A stretch of 64,000 bases of DNA from assembly GCA_039105265.1 (NCBI GenBank), contig JAPFFF010000006.1, positions 5,766,001 through 5,830,000 of the forward strand, read 5' to 3'. The stretch comes from Tritrichomonas musculus. Taxonomy: Eukaryota > Parabasalia > Tritrichomonadida > Tritrichomonadidae. Positions 53,560 through 63,972 of the stretch are shown one piece after another (the first letter of the stretch is position 1; each line of letters starts with the position of its first letter). The position numbers and the translations under genes were made by a program. A model generated the notes under the pieces. It did not search any database. It saw only the letters and a program-made list of their open reading frames with translations, and was not told the DNA's origin.

Positions 53560-53780
53560 AAAAAAAATTTTTAATAAAGTTCATTATCGACCCGTAGTTT
53601 TCAGGATCGACATAGTTGACGAGCAATTCAAGGCACACTTCGAGCTTTGCTGTCTGCACGTTCAGCCTGAGCTGGCAGAAACCTCTTTTGATGGTATGCG
53701 AAGAAATTGAGAGTTTTTTTGGTCGCATCTGAAGGTTTTGCCAACTGAAGAATTTCTTTATTTGTGTTGCTTGTCATTGC
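53560..53780 (-). pseudogene. Short gene fragment, minus strand
   Basis: GC-richer patch with coding look: from about 53,777, MTSNTNKEILQLAKPSDATK and KTLNFFAYH in one frame, then KRGFCQLRLNVQTAKLEVCL and LVNYVDPENYGSIMNFI in another. It reads as a gene remnant with one frame change; family unknown. Confidence 0.4.
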
Positions 53781-54265
53781 AACTTTTTGTGTGATTATGA
53801 TCAATTATGAAATTGGAAGGGATTGCATCGATTCATCACCATAGTAGCAAACATAAGACTGCTCTGTTCTCTCATTGAGAATATTTAATGATAGTAATAT
53901 CTTTAAATTAAATTGATTTTAATGCCAGTAAACTTTAAAATTGATTTTTTATTATTTTTTTAAAGAGATGCAAAATCAAACAAAGCTGGAATAATATCAG
54001 CTTTATGTATTAATCATCTCCAGTAGTGGTTGTTTTTCTGGTCAAAGTATAGAGCCAAAAAGAAAGATATCTTTGACTAAATACCATTTTATTTTTTCAG
54101 TAAATTAAATACATGCATATCAATAAACATCCCTGAATAATATGATAAATTTTAATTAAAAAAATAGTTTATTTGCATTTTTGTTCAATTTGGCTGAATG
54201 GTTAATATTAGTATTTTGTAAAGTATTCAAATAATTCAATTTTTAATTCTTGTTCCAACTCCAAA
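53781..54265. other. Intergenic region before the DUF3447 gene
   Basis: No gene seen. AT-rich; no repeat of note. Confidence 0.5.
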
Positions 54266-55201
54266 ATGGATGGACAAGTATATTTAGATGAAATAAAACA
54301 ATTTCAATCAAGCCTATTACATTACCTTGATGAAGGACAAAATTTGCAAAATTATCCAAATTTAATTAAATTCCTCAAAGACCAATTTAGCCGAAAGCGT
54401 CCGAAAGAAATTAAGGAAACCTTAAGATTAATATCCAAAATCTCCAAAAATCATCATCGATCACCAAATTTTATAGACAAAATCGATCAATTTTTAATCA
54501 ACTTCAAAAATGAAATCAAACAGACCTTTTCAAACTATGAAATATTCAGTATATTCAAGAATAACAAAAGGTTACTTTTATTTCTACTTAAAGAATCAAT
54601 ATTGACCTTTGATCAGACAATTGTAGATCAAATAAATTACAATAAATATTGGGATGCGAACTACATCAAATTTTTTTTGCCAGAATGCAAACCATACATC
54701 ACAGAGAACCTATACAATGAAATAGAAGGTGATATTCATTCGAGCAATTCTGATGAATTTGAAGAAAAAAGGAAAATCGGAGAAAATGAGTTGCAAATTT
54801 GTGAATTAATTCGAAATGATTCAATTGATGAATTTATCGTTTTTGTTAATCGAACAAATGCATCACTTTCGATGAAAATTCCTTCATCGATCTTTGAAAC
54901 GAATCGATTTTTATACAAAAAAAGTCCGACACTACTTGAATACTCAGCATTTTTTGGATCAATTCAAATATTCAAATTTTTATTTTTGAATGGAATTGAA
55001 TTTACGCCATCGTTGTGTTTGTATGCAATTCATGGCGACAATCCAGATATCATTCATCATCTTGAAGAAAACAATGCATCAATATCTTATAATGATTGTT
55101 TTATAGAAGCGATTAAATGTTTTTGTAATGATGTTGCTTATTACATTTTAAACAATTATTTGGATATTCAAGATGATTTAATTGATTCTTATTTTCCTTA
55201 A
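54266..55201 (+). CDS. DUF3447-type ankyrin protein (probably truncated)
   Basis: A 311-aa host frame. Seen: a helical N-terminus (YLDEIKQFQSSLLHYLDEGQ), the pattern IFKNNKRLLLFLLKESILTF, then IGENELQICELIRNDSIDEF and SPTLLEYSAFFGSIQIFKFL, LNGIEFTPSLCLYAIHGDNP as in DUF3447/ankyrin proteins. Known: a very large trichomonad family. After the stop at 55,199-55,201 the same frame stays open with family-like residues (YNYIFLVDLSMKMVDNINER), so this looks like a shortened or decaying member. Confidence 0.75.
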   Translation: MDGQVYLDEIKQFQSSLLHYLDEGQNLQNYPNLIKFLKDQFSRKRPKEIKETLRLISKISKNHHRSPNFIDKIDQFLINFKNEIKQTFSNYEIFSIFKNNKRLLLFLLKESILTFDQTIVDQINYNKYWDANYIKFFLPECKPYITENLYNEIEGDIHSSNSDEFEEKRKIGENELQICELIRNDSIDEFIVFVNRTNASLSMKIPSSIFETNRFLYKKSPTLLEYSAFFGSIQIFKFLFLNGIEFTPSLCLYAIHGDNPDIIHHLEENNASISYNDCFIEAIKCFCNDVAYYILNNYLDIQDDLIDSYFP

Positions 55202-55380
55202 TATTTTAAATATTGTAACTATTGTCTTTTCCCAAATGATGTCAGAGATTCTAATTTATTGTATTGTTTATGCCAATATAATTATATCTTTCTTGTTGAT
55301 CTTTCTATGAAAATGGTTGATAACATTAATGAGAGAGTAATTTCGAAAATTTTTAGTTTTTTTTATAAAATTTCAAAATA
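55202..55380 (+). pseudogene. In-frame continuation of the DUF3447 gene
   Basis: Immediately after the stop the same frame reads YFKYCNYCLFPNDVRDSNLL, YCLCQYNYIFLVDLS and so on to a stop near 55,380. The FPNDVRDSNLLYCLCQYNY part fits the usual family segment between DUF3447 and the ankyrin repeats. It suggests a recent stop in a longer gene, or a sequencing error. Confidence 0.5.
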
Positions 55381-55489
55381 ATGTTTTGATTTAAAAATGA
55401 CGTTTTAATTTCAATAATCTTCACGGAATTTTAAATATTATTTTAAGTTTTAATAATATTCAAGTCATTAACAATTGTTATAAAATTTG

Positions 55490-57120
55490 TATTTTATGAA
55501 ATTAATGAAACTAATGAATTTTTTTTAAATAAAACAGCATTACAAATTGCAGCTGAAAAAAATAATATTGAACTTGTTTATCTTTTGTTAACTCATCCTA
55601 AAATCGAGATATTAGATTACTCATTTTATAAATGCAAAAGTTTGACTCATATTACAATCCCTTCATCTTCAACGATAATTGGAAAAAATGCATTTGATGA
55701 ATGCATAGAATTAGCTGAAATTACGATTTCACCATCAGTAACTACAATTGGTGATTACGCATTTCATGCATGTTTTTCATTGTCACATATCATTATTCCA
55801 TCATCAGTAACAGTAATTGGATCTTTTTCATTCAAAGGATGTGAAAAATTGAGTAAAATAGAAATTCCATCTTCTGTTGTTTCAATTGGCAATGGCGCCT
55901 TTTTTAATTGTTGTTCATTATCACAAGTTTTTCTTCCTTCTTCTATTAAAATAATTCGAAATAATACATTTTTAAGATGTAGATCATTGATTGAAATTGA
56001 AATTCCTTCTTCAGTAACCAAAATAGAATACTCAGCTTTTGAAGGATGTATTTCATTAGCAAAGATTTCACTGCCTGATTCAATTGTGGAAATTGGTGAA
56101 TCATGTTTCAAATACTGCATTGCACTCACTCAAATAGAGATTCCATCATCTGTCACTGTTTTAAATAACAATGTTTTAGCTGGTTGTAAATCATTAAAAG
56201 AAATAAATATACCATCAGCTATAACAAAAATTGGAAAGTCAGCATTTAAAGATTGCTCAACATTAAAATCGTTGGTAATTCCTTCATCAGTTGAAATAAT
56301 TGGTGCATTTGCATTTTCTGGATGTTCTTCAGTCATTCGAGTGCAAATTCTCTCTGAAATAACAAAAATTAACGAAGGAACATTTGCTGAATGTTCGTCA
56401 TTGAAAAATGTTCAGATTCCATCATCCGTTACATCAATAATGAAAAACGCATTCATTGGATGCAGTTCTCTTGAACACATAGAAATTCCTTCGGCTGTAA
56501 CTAAAATTGGCAGAAGTGCTTTTAAAGATTGTTCATCATTGATAAAATTCGCATTTCCAGAATCAGTTACAAAAATTGAAAGCTATACATTTGAAAATTG
56601 TTCATTATTGAAAGAAGTGGAAATTCCTTCATCTGTTTGTTCAATTGGTGCTGCATCTTTTAAATGGTGTGAATCACTAAAATATATAAGAATTCCTTCA
56701 TCTGTTGCGCTTATTGAAGAATTCGCTTTTATTGGCTGCAAATCATTAAAAAAAGTGGAAATTCCTTCTTCAGTGACACAGATAAATAATCGAACTTTTC
56801 AAGATTGTTCTTCCTTATGCGAAGTAAAAATTCCTCAGTCGGTTACATCAATCGGAGAATCGTCTTTCTTTAACTGCGAATCTTTAAAGAATGTTGTAAT
56901 TCCGCAAAGTGTAACTTCAGTTGGAAACACAGCTTTTTATGGATGCCCTCTCTTAAAAAATATGGAAGTTCCATCATCTGTGACTAATATTGGTGAATTT
57001 GCTTTTCCTAGTAGTGAAAGAAATTGTGATCCTTCAATCAAGATTATAAATGGATCATATGGAAGTTACTCATATCAGCCTAACAATTCAAATTTTGATT
57101 CAAAATGTGAAATAAGTTAA
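55490..57120 (+). CDS. BspA-like LRR protein fused in frame to an ankyrin repeat
   Basis: An open frame of more than 511 residues; the clear part starts at about 55,585. Upstream in the same frame TALQIAAEKNNIELVYLLLT is a textbook ankyrin repeat; within a few residues it turns into BspA/TpLRR units (KCKSLTHITIPSS, then about 20 repeats of 23 residues: IPSSVTVIGSFSFKGCEKL). There is no C-terminal membrane helix. No ATG is visible near the ankyrin start, so the start is unsure; the frame may be the 3' part of the DUF3447 gene or a chimera made by recombination. Confidence 0.65.
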
Positions 57121-57273
57121 TATTTTATATAATATATTTCAAAATAAATAAGATAATTTAAAGATAAAAAAAATCTGAAATATTTGAATAAAATAATTTT
57201 TTTTGAATTAAAATAATTTTCTGCCATATTAATTGTGAGAAAAAAAAATAGTCACGATACTATAAAAAGATAA

Positions 57274-59034
57274 ATGGAAAACAACAGTTTATCAAGTCCT
57301 TGTTCTATTTCTGTTTGGCCATCCAATAAAAATCTAGCAAATGAAATCGGTATTCCAATTATTGTTGATTATCGACCATTTGATGAAAATGTTCATTTAA
57401 TGGATCTCTCAGAAAAGTGCTCAAGCTTCCCAAAATGTAGTTATTGTTCAGCGTATGTAACATCTTTATTTGTTTTTTCAAAAGATAATATTTCTCAATG
57501 TCCATATTGTGGAAATGATTTTATATTACCAAAAGCAATTTCCTTTTTACCTTACCAAAACTTCAAAGTTGAAAAAAAGCTTGATCGTTTTTCATTTTAT
57601 TTATGCTTCATAATAGATCTAGACTGTTCACCTGAAAATCTAGCAAAATCGAAAGAAAATTTTTCAATTGCATTGAAATCGCTTTTACCTGACACTTTTT
57701 TCATGGTTGCCTTCATTAAGAACAGCCGATTTCATTTCATCATGATGTTTAATAACAACCCCAAAATCATCTCATTTAACTCCACCAGTTCACTTTTTAA
57801 TAAAATCATCATAAAATCATTCCTAAACAACATCAAAATAATTGAAACAATAAACAATTATGTAATGCACAATCTGACAGCATCAAAAAACCGTGAAATT
57901 CACGAAATTGTCGATTTTTCACCTCTTTTCGAAAATTGCCCGAGTGACATCTTCATCAAATTTGTCATGTTTTCACCTAACCATCTGTCAGAAAAATGTG
58001 GGTCCCTTCTTTCTTTTGATTGGGTCTCTCCCGTTGCAAACAGCAATTTCAAAAAAATCGACGGTTTCTACCTGAATTCACAAGAAATTCCGAACGTTGA
58101 TTTCCAGATACAATCGATGATCCAACGGTACCGAAATTCACCTTTTGCGATCAATTGCAGCACTCAAATTTTCTATTCAAAACAGTTAGAAATTTCACCT
58201 TCTTCTTTTCAAATAAAATCGGTTCGTTGCGGTTCTTCGTTTCCGTTTACAATTTCTTATTCACGTCACTTTTTGGGGCTGAAAGAGGTTCACCTTCAAT
58301 TTGTCTCAAAATATGTGATAATTTCACCTTATGAGGCCAATTCAAAATTTGACAATAAATGTGGTTACAATTGTGAAATGAAAGTTGTTTCGAGGCTTCA
58401 AGTGAACTCGTACATCTTCCAAACATCAAAAGACATTCTGCCAATTTTGAGAACCGTTAATCCGGTTATATTGAAAAAGTCGTTCACTTCACAACATAAA
58501 GAAATTATTTTTATTAAAAAGTTGTTGGAATTGTATAAAGAAAAAGTGACAGATGCTTTGCCTGGTGCCCCTTCAAACTCACTGAATATGTTCGACCGTT
58601 TCTTCCTGATTTTGCCAAACTTACAACTGTTGTTGTCACTTCACCTCACTAAAAATAAACTATTCAATTCTGCATTCATCATTGAGAAAGAAAATGAATA
58701 CGTCCAGTTTTGCCCTTTACTCTCTTTCTGGAGCGGACAGGACGATAAAATCGAGGAGGTTCCGATTTCGTCAATTGATTCTGATGAGGCTTTCAAATGC
58801 CCGCCTATCGTTGTGGTTGACTCATGCACTTCAATTGAAATTTATATGGACGAAAATTTGAAGCATAATAGCAACCTCTCAAATGAAATTAAAAGGAAAA
58901 TTCAGATGAGGTTTCCTGTGCCAACCGTCCAAAGACGATCAAGGGAGGCCCTCATCTTGAATCTCAGAGAAGAAACAGGCAAATTCAAAGAATCAGTTAA
59001 AGCAAATTTAGATCCTCTTTTCAAATCTCAATAA
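57274..59034 (+). CDS. Sec23/Sec24-like COPII coat protein
   Basis: A 586-aa host protein. Seen: zinc finger CSYC...CPYC at about residues 60-80 (FPKCSYCSAYVTSLF; ISQCPYCGNDF), then a vWA-like trunk (FYLCFIIDLDCSPENLAKSK), a beta-sandwich/helical part, and a gelsolin-like end (FNSAFIIEKENEYVQFCPLL). Known: Sec23/24 form the inner COPII coat for export from the ER. Shorter than the usual 750-900 aa, lacking the disordered N-terminus of Sec24. Sec23 versus Sec24 cannot be settled by eye. Confidence 0.75.
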   Translation: MENNSLSSPCSISVWPSNKNLANEIGIPIIVDYRPFDENVHLMDLSEKCSSFPKCSYCSAYVTSLFVFSKDNISQCPYCGNDFILPKAISFLPYQNFKVEKKLDRFSFYLCFIIDLDCSPENLAKSKENFSIALKSLLPDTFFMVAFIKNSRFHFIMMFNNNPKIISFNSTSSLFNKIIIKSFLNNIKIIETINNYVMHNLTASKNREIHEIVDFSPLFENCPSDIFIKFVMFSPNHLSEKCGSLLSFDWVSPVANSNFKKIDGFYLNSQEIPNVDFQIQSMIQRYRNSPFAINCSTQIFYSKQLEISPSSFQIKSVRCGSSFPFTISYSRHFLGLKEVHLQFVSKYVIISPYEANSKFDNKCGYNCEMKVVSRLQVNSYIFQTSKDILPILRTVNPVILKKSFTSQHKEIIFIKKLLELYKEKVTDALPGAPSNSLNMFDRFFLILPNLQLLLSLHLTKNKLFNSAFIIEKENEYVQFCPLLSFWSGQDDKIEEVPISSIDSDEAFKCPPIVVVDSCTSIEIYMDENLKHNSNLSNEIKRKIQMRFPVPTVQRRSREALILNLREETGKFKESVKANLDPLFKSQ

Positions 59035-59520
59035 TTACGTATATATTGTTTTTTGTAGTAAATCATGTTAGAATTAAAGAAGGAAATTATATTTAATGAT
59101 ATAAATGTTCTCCGTTTTTATGAAATATTTCAAAACTTTTTGTGAGTTATAAGGCATTAAAGGCATAGTTGGTTTTTCTAATTATTGAATAGTTTATTCT
59201 TTGAAAAAGTTCAATAACCAACTTTGCCCTTAATAAATCCATAGATATAAATATAATTGAAAAATATATTTAAGTCTTTGAGTTATCAAAGGGGAAAAAA
59301 AAAAAAAAAAATACAAAGGTGTCTTTATATGAGAAAAAAAAATCAGGCCAATACTCTGAAAAAAGGTTTATCAAACATTTTTTTTATTCAATATTTGAGT
59401 CATCAAAGGAAGAAAAAAAAATGTAAATATTGGATCCATTAATAGCTTATTTCTGAATATGTTAAAATGTAAAACAATATAATTTTTATTCCAAGATTTA
59501 TACAACAGCATTAAAATGAA
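59035..59520. other. Intergenic region between convergent genes
   Basis: No gene seen. A short inverted repeat near 59,157-59,232 pairs AAGGCATAGTTGGTTTTT with AACCAACTTTGCCCTT; poly-A runs near 59,285 and 59,335. Confidence 0.5.
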
Positions 59521-62500
59521 TTACTTGGATCCTCTTGGACTTGCCTTTGGAATGACCTTTTGAGATTTTTGAGCCTTTTTGGTAGAAGAAAGAAGGCTCG
59601 CTGGCTTTGAATTGTCAGCAGGTTCGTTTGTGGTCGGTGAATCGAGTCCCTCGAGTCCAATGTCTTTTAATGTGACTTTTAGCTTGATTGGACTAGATAC
59701 TTTGCCGCGGACGGGCTTTACTGGCCAGGTCGGTGAAGTGGAATTTGAATAAAAAATGCTGGGATCATAGTTGCTGAAATACTGCTTCTTTCTTGGTGAT
59801 TTTGTAACTTCTGTGATTTGTGTTTGCGTCTGTGTTTTCATATCTTTTGTGTTCGCTGGCGCAAGTGCTTTAGCAGCACTTTTTGGTGAGACTGGTTGGT
59901 TTTCTTGTTCATATTTCTTTAATGGAATTTGTCGATTTTCTTGTATTTTTTCTTTTGCTTGGTCACTTTGTTGCTGTTTTATTTTTGGAAGAATTAGTCG
60001 GCAGTCTTGTTCACTTGAAAGTGGCTGGTTTTGAGATTCTGGTTCTTTTTCTGAGTTTGATGAATCTGACTCTTCTGTTTTTATTATAATTTTAAAAACA
60101 TCTTTATTTCGAGGAGACGATTTGTGGCATTTTCTTTTCTTAGGTGTTCTTTTGGTTCTTTTGGTGTTCTTTGTTTTAGATGGTCTTGGTGAATGTTTTG
60201 ACTCTTGAACATGTGATTGATTTTCTTCCTCTTCTTCGAGATTCTTTTTTTGTTCTTCATCAATTGAATACGATTTATCATTTTCTTCTCCTTGATTTGC
60301 CAAATTTGATTGAATATGATTGTTTTGAATCAAATCTTCGTTTTCTATTTCTTCTTCCTCCTCTTCAATTATCGGTTCTATTACTCTATCATAATTTTCA
60401 GACACTTTCTTTTCCTCTTCAATTTTTGCTTTATTTTCATCTTCTTTCTTATCAATGGATTCAATTTTTGCTTTATTTTCATCTTCTTTCTTATCAATGG
60501 ATTCAATTTTTGTTTTATTTTCATCTTCTTTCTTATCAATGGATTCAATTTTTGCTTTATTTTCATCTTCTTTCTTATCAATGGATTCAATTTTTGCTTT
60601 ATTTTCATCTTCTTTCTTATCAATGGATTCAATTTTTGCTTTATTTTCATCTTCTTTCTTATCAATGGATTCAATTTTTGCTTTAGTTTCATCTTCTTTC
60701 TTATCAATGGATTCAATTTTTGCTTTATTTTCATCTTCTTTCTTATCAATGGATTCAATTTTTGCTTTATTTTCATCTTCTTTTTTGTCAGTTGATCCAA
60801 TTTTTGTTTTTTCTGGGATGCCATCATCATATAAATCAAATGACTTTGTTGATTGTTCTGACTCATCTGCCTCCTCTGAATACGCATTTGGGAAATTATG
60901 TGACAGGTCATATTCAGATAGGTAATCTGTGTAACTTAGAAACTCATCTTCGTCAACTGTTCCTGAAACGAATTCTCGATTCGATTTAAGACGATCAATG
61001 ATATCTTCAAATGTTGGTCTTTCTGATGGATCTTGTGACCAGCATTGTTCAATTAATTCACGATAACACTTTGGAACGTTTGATTCAATTTTAGGACGAT
61101 AGCCAGCTTGAACTTCTTTCAAAATTTGGAAATAATCAAAGTCTTTACATGGAATTTCAAGAGTCAGTAACTCGTAGACAATGAGTGAGAATGCGTAGAC
61201 ATCATTCGGTTTATGATTCAGTCCTGTCTTTATATATTCAGGTGAAAAATAGCAAGGACTTCCGAAATATTGGTTCTCAGTCAATTCTCCTTCAATTTCT
61301 TTCGAAAATCCAAAATCTCCAATTTTTGGATACAGTGAATCATCAACGAAAATATTCGCCGGCTTCAAGTCTCTATGAACGATGTTCTGTGAGTGCAAAT
61401 ATGACATGCCAAATGCAATTCCGTAGATATTTATCAGCTTCTTCGTATCGTCCCAGTTTGGAGCTGACAAACCTTTCCTTTCTGACTCAATAATTTTATC
61501 CAACGAGCCTTTCTGAACAAGCTCAGTGATAATTGTTGGTCTTGGTGAGTTCTCGAAGTCGTTCATATTATAACCGATGAACTTCAAAATTGAATGTGAA
61601 TTCAATTTTGAAAGGATATTTATCTCTTGTGATATGCTTTCAATATGAACAGGATTGTCATATTTGAGTTCAACATTGTTGATCTTGGCAGCATAAAAGT
61701 TTGCTGTTTTAATCTCTTCAATTTTAAACACTTTCGCAAAGGCTCCTTTGCCAATTAATTCACCTTGTTTGAAAAGTGACAAGTCAATTGGCTTCACTTC
61801 AACATGAAGTTTCTGCTCCGGATGAGCCAAATCAACAAACTCAAGAAAACTCAAGAACTCTTCTTCATCAACTGACTCTGTAATGAAACTTTTCTCACTC
61901 CTCAATTTTGAAATGATTTCAGAAAAAGTGGGCCTTTCTTGTGGATCATTTGACAGGCATCTCGAAATGAGATCGCGAAAACAGGCTGGTATTTCATCAG
62001 ACAACTTAATTTTGTCACTACGTTTTTCAAATGGCTTTTCGCCTGTCAGAATTTCATGAACAGTCACTCCAAATGAGTAAACGTCCGATGCTTTCGTGAT
62101 TTTCTCTGTCTCGAGAACTTCAGGTGCCACGTAGATCAATGTTTGCTCAATTTCCTTATCAAGCAAATCATCATCATTAAGTCGAGTATTGTCAGGACCT
62201 TCTTTATCTGATGTGTCATCATCATTATCAAGAATAATTTTTGATGTGTGAAAACAGCCAATTTTGGGATATAATTTATCATCAAGAAAAATGCTTTTTG
62301 GTGTCAGATTGAAATGAATAATATTATTGGAGTGGATGTATGACATGCCTGCTGCAATTCCATAAATGCAAATTAACTTTTTTGTGGAATCCAATTTTGA
62401 TGATTTTTCGGATTTGCTTAAAAAGTCAGAAATGGTGCCGTTGGAACAGTATTCTAAAATAATTGTTGCTGTATGTTTTTCTTCATATTCAAAATCAACG

Positions 62501-62787
62501 CAAATACCACTGATTTGGACAATAAGTGGAGATATAAGATTTGTTATTACTTCAGCCTCAAAAATAAGATTTTTGAATTTATATAAATTGCCATGTTCAT
62601 AATCGTCTTCATCATTTTCTTCTGAAAAATATAAGACTTTAAATACAAATTTTTGATTCGTCTCTTTTTCAATCGCTAGTAAATTTTTACTTGAAAAACT
62701 CTCTGAAATTACCTTTCTTATTGTAAATGATTTGATTTCATCTTTATCATATATCTTAATGATTTTTTTACCTTTAGCTGTCTCCAT
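59521..62787 (-). CDS. Tandem pseudokinase-kinase protein with repeat linker and basic tail
   Basis: A 1088-aa host protein. First kinase-like domain (about 25-300) keeps VAPEVL and DVYSFGV but has HFNLTPKS where HRDLKPEN is expected and IGCFHTS in place of DFG, so it is a predicted pseudokinase. Second domain (about 343-620) has GKGAFAKV, AAKI, HRDLKPAN (near 469), GDFGFSK (near 491), and looks active, TKL-like. Then nine KIESIDKKEDENKA units (about 685-810), an acidic stretch, and a Lys/Arg-rich part (KNTKRTKRTPKKRKCHK) that could be a nuclear signal. The order recalls JAK kinases by analogy only. Confidence 0.85.
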   Translation of the reverse strand: METAKGKKIIKIYDKDEIKSFTIRKVISESFSSKNLLAIEKETNQKFVFKVLYFSEENDEDDYEHGNLYKFKNLIFEAEVITNLISPLIVQISGICVDFEYEEKHTATIILEYCSNGTISDFLSKSEKSSKLDSTKKLICIYGIAAGMSYIHSNNIIHFNLTPKSIFLDDKLYPKIGCFHTSKIILDNDDDTSDKEGPDNTRLNDDDLLDKEIEQTLIYVAPEVLETEKITKASDVYSFGVTVHEILTGEKPFEKRSDKIKLSDEIPACFRDLISRCLSNDPQERPTFSEIISKLRSEKSFITESVDEEEFLSFLEFVDLAHPEQKLHVEVKPIDLSLFKQGELIGKGAFAKVFKIEEIKTANFYAAKINNVELKYDNPVHIESISQEINILSKLNSHSILKFIGYNMNDFENSPRPTIITELVQKGSLDKIIESERKGLSAPNWDDTKKLINIYGIAFGMSYLHSQNIVHRDLKPANIFVDDSLYPKIGDFGFSKEIEGELTENQYFGSPCYFSPEYIKTGLNHKPNDVYAFSLIVYELLTLEIPCKDFDYFQILKEVQAGYRPKIESNVPKCYRELIEQCWSQDPSERPTFEDIIDRLKSNREFVSGTVDEDEFLSYTDYLSEYDLSHNFPNAYSEEADESEQSTKSFDLYDDGIPEKTKIGSTDKKEDENKAKIESIDKKEDENKAKIESIDKKEDETKAKIESIDKKEDENKAKIESIDKKEDENKAKIESIDKKEDENKAKIESIDKKEDENKTKIESIDKKEDENKAKIESIDKKEDENKAKIEEEKKVSENYDRVIEPIIEEEEEEIENEDLIQNNHIQSNLANQGEENDKSYSIDEEQKKNLEEEEENQSHVQESKHSPRPSKTKNTKRTKRTPKKRKCHKSSPRNKDVFKIIIKTEESDSSNSEKEPESQNQPLSSEQDCRLILPKIKQQQSDQAKEKIQENRQIPLKKYEQENQPVSPKSAAKALAPANTKDMKTQTQTQITEVTKSPRKKQYFSNYDPSIFYSNSTSPTWPVKPVRGKVSSPIKLKVTLKDIGLEGLDSPTTNEPADNSKPASLLSSTKKAQKSQKVIPKASPRGSK
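60420..60800. repeat. 42-bp minisatellite, 9 units
   Basis: Direct repeats of 42 bp, each with TCATCTTCTTTCTTATCAAT and coding a 14-residue Lys/Glu unit of the kinase protein. Units are nearly identical, with single changes (for example TTTAGTTTC in one). Antisense frames across it are open but repetitive and not genes. Confidence 0.95.
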
Positions 62788-63221
62788 TTTGTTTAAATTA
62801 ACGTATATTTCAACTTTTTGAATCAGTGTATACGTTATATTTGATTACAAAAATCCAATTTTCTTGAAGCTAAAATATCAAAAATTGTAAATAAACTGAA
62901 ATTGTAATTGATAAGATCCACCAATAAAACACTCTTCGAATAAATCAATAATAACTATATGAAACGATAAAAAAATCTCATATTAATTCTTAAAAATTTA
63001 CTTGCAAACAGCAGAATAAAAACATCAAGATATTTAATATAATTAGTTTTATTAAAAATAATTGAGATTTGTGTTGTTTACAGAAAAAAAATGAATTGAT
63101 GAATATCGTAAAAGTAAAAATAGTAATTACTATAAGTAGGAAATTGATTTTAATACATCTGAAGAAAATTATTATAAGTAGGAAATTGATTTTAATAGCT
63201 AAGCAAACGGTCGTCTTATAT
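62788..63221. other. Intergenic region with 27-bp direct repeat
   Basis: No gene seen. ATTATAAGTAGGAAATTGAT followed by TTTAATA occurs near 63,171, with a near copy (ACTATAAGTAGGAAATTGAT) near 63,129. Confidence 0.6.
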
Positions 63222-63223
63222 TA

Positions 63224-63972
63224 GAGGGTTTTCCAAAAAAAAAAAGCTTGTTCAAAACTAATCTTTTTTCCGAAAACTCGATGATAATAGGAAATTCTTT
63301 TTTTTCCAAAAATTGGTCTGTTTTCCGAAATTTTTATTTTTTGCCTATCTCGAACTTTTATGCTAAAAAAATGGGATTTTAACGAAAAATGAGATTTTTT
63401 ATGCAAAAAAAATTATTTTATTAGTAAAAAAAAGTATAAGTGGTAAATAAATTTATGACATTACAATAAAACAAAAACTAGCTATAATTGAGATACCAAA
63501 AATACAATCTATAATTATGATAATGTTATATCAACTATATTCTGCAATTTATGCTTATAAATATTTATATCGTATAGAAAGGCAGAAACTAATCTACATG
63601 TTTAGCTGATTCCCATCTTTTATAATTTAATTTAATTTTTGATGAGGTTTGAATTTGTTAACTTTATAAAAATTTTTGTAGAGATTCGTGGGTATACATT
63701 ATTTTTTGATTATTATTCAATATATATTGAATAATTATATAACAACACAATCATATATAAACAGTAGAAACAAATATACATAGTAGATAAATAAAAAAAC
63801 ATTTTTTTAAAAACCTCATCAAAAAAAATTCTCAAAAAAAAATTGGATTTTCCGAAAAAAAACATTTTCCGAAAACCAGCCTGTTTTTGGAAAAAAAAGA
63901 ATTTCTTATTATTGTTGAGTTTTCGGAAAAAAGGTAATTTTTGAGCAAGCTTTTTTTTTTTGGAAAACCCTC
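63224..63972. mobile_element. MITE-like element with about 115-bp inverted ends and TA target
   Basis: Seen: GAGGGTTTTCCAAAAAAAAA at 63,224 and its inverted copy ending at 63,972, flanked on both sides by TA (63,222-63,223 and 63,973-63,974). The arms stay alike for about 115 bp (both carry AAAGCTTG, TTTTTTCCGAAAACTC and GAAATTCTTTTTTTTCC). The centre has no ORF. TA flanks fit a Tc1/mariner-type non-autonomous element. Confidence 0.8.

Noticed and set aside
59257-59442. 61-aa plus-strand frame at 59.3 kb
   Set aside because: Built on poly-A runs; no protein-like composition.
60180-60989. Several long open frames on the plus strand across the Lys/Glu repeats
   Set aside because: They are antisense to the 42-bp minisatellite of the kinase gene, repetitive, and exist only because the unit length is a multiple of three.
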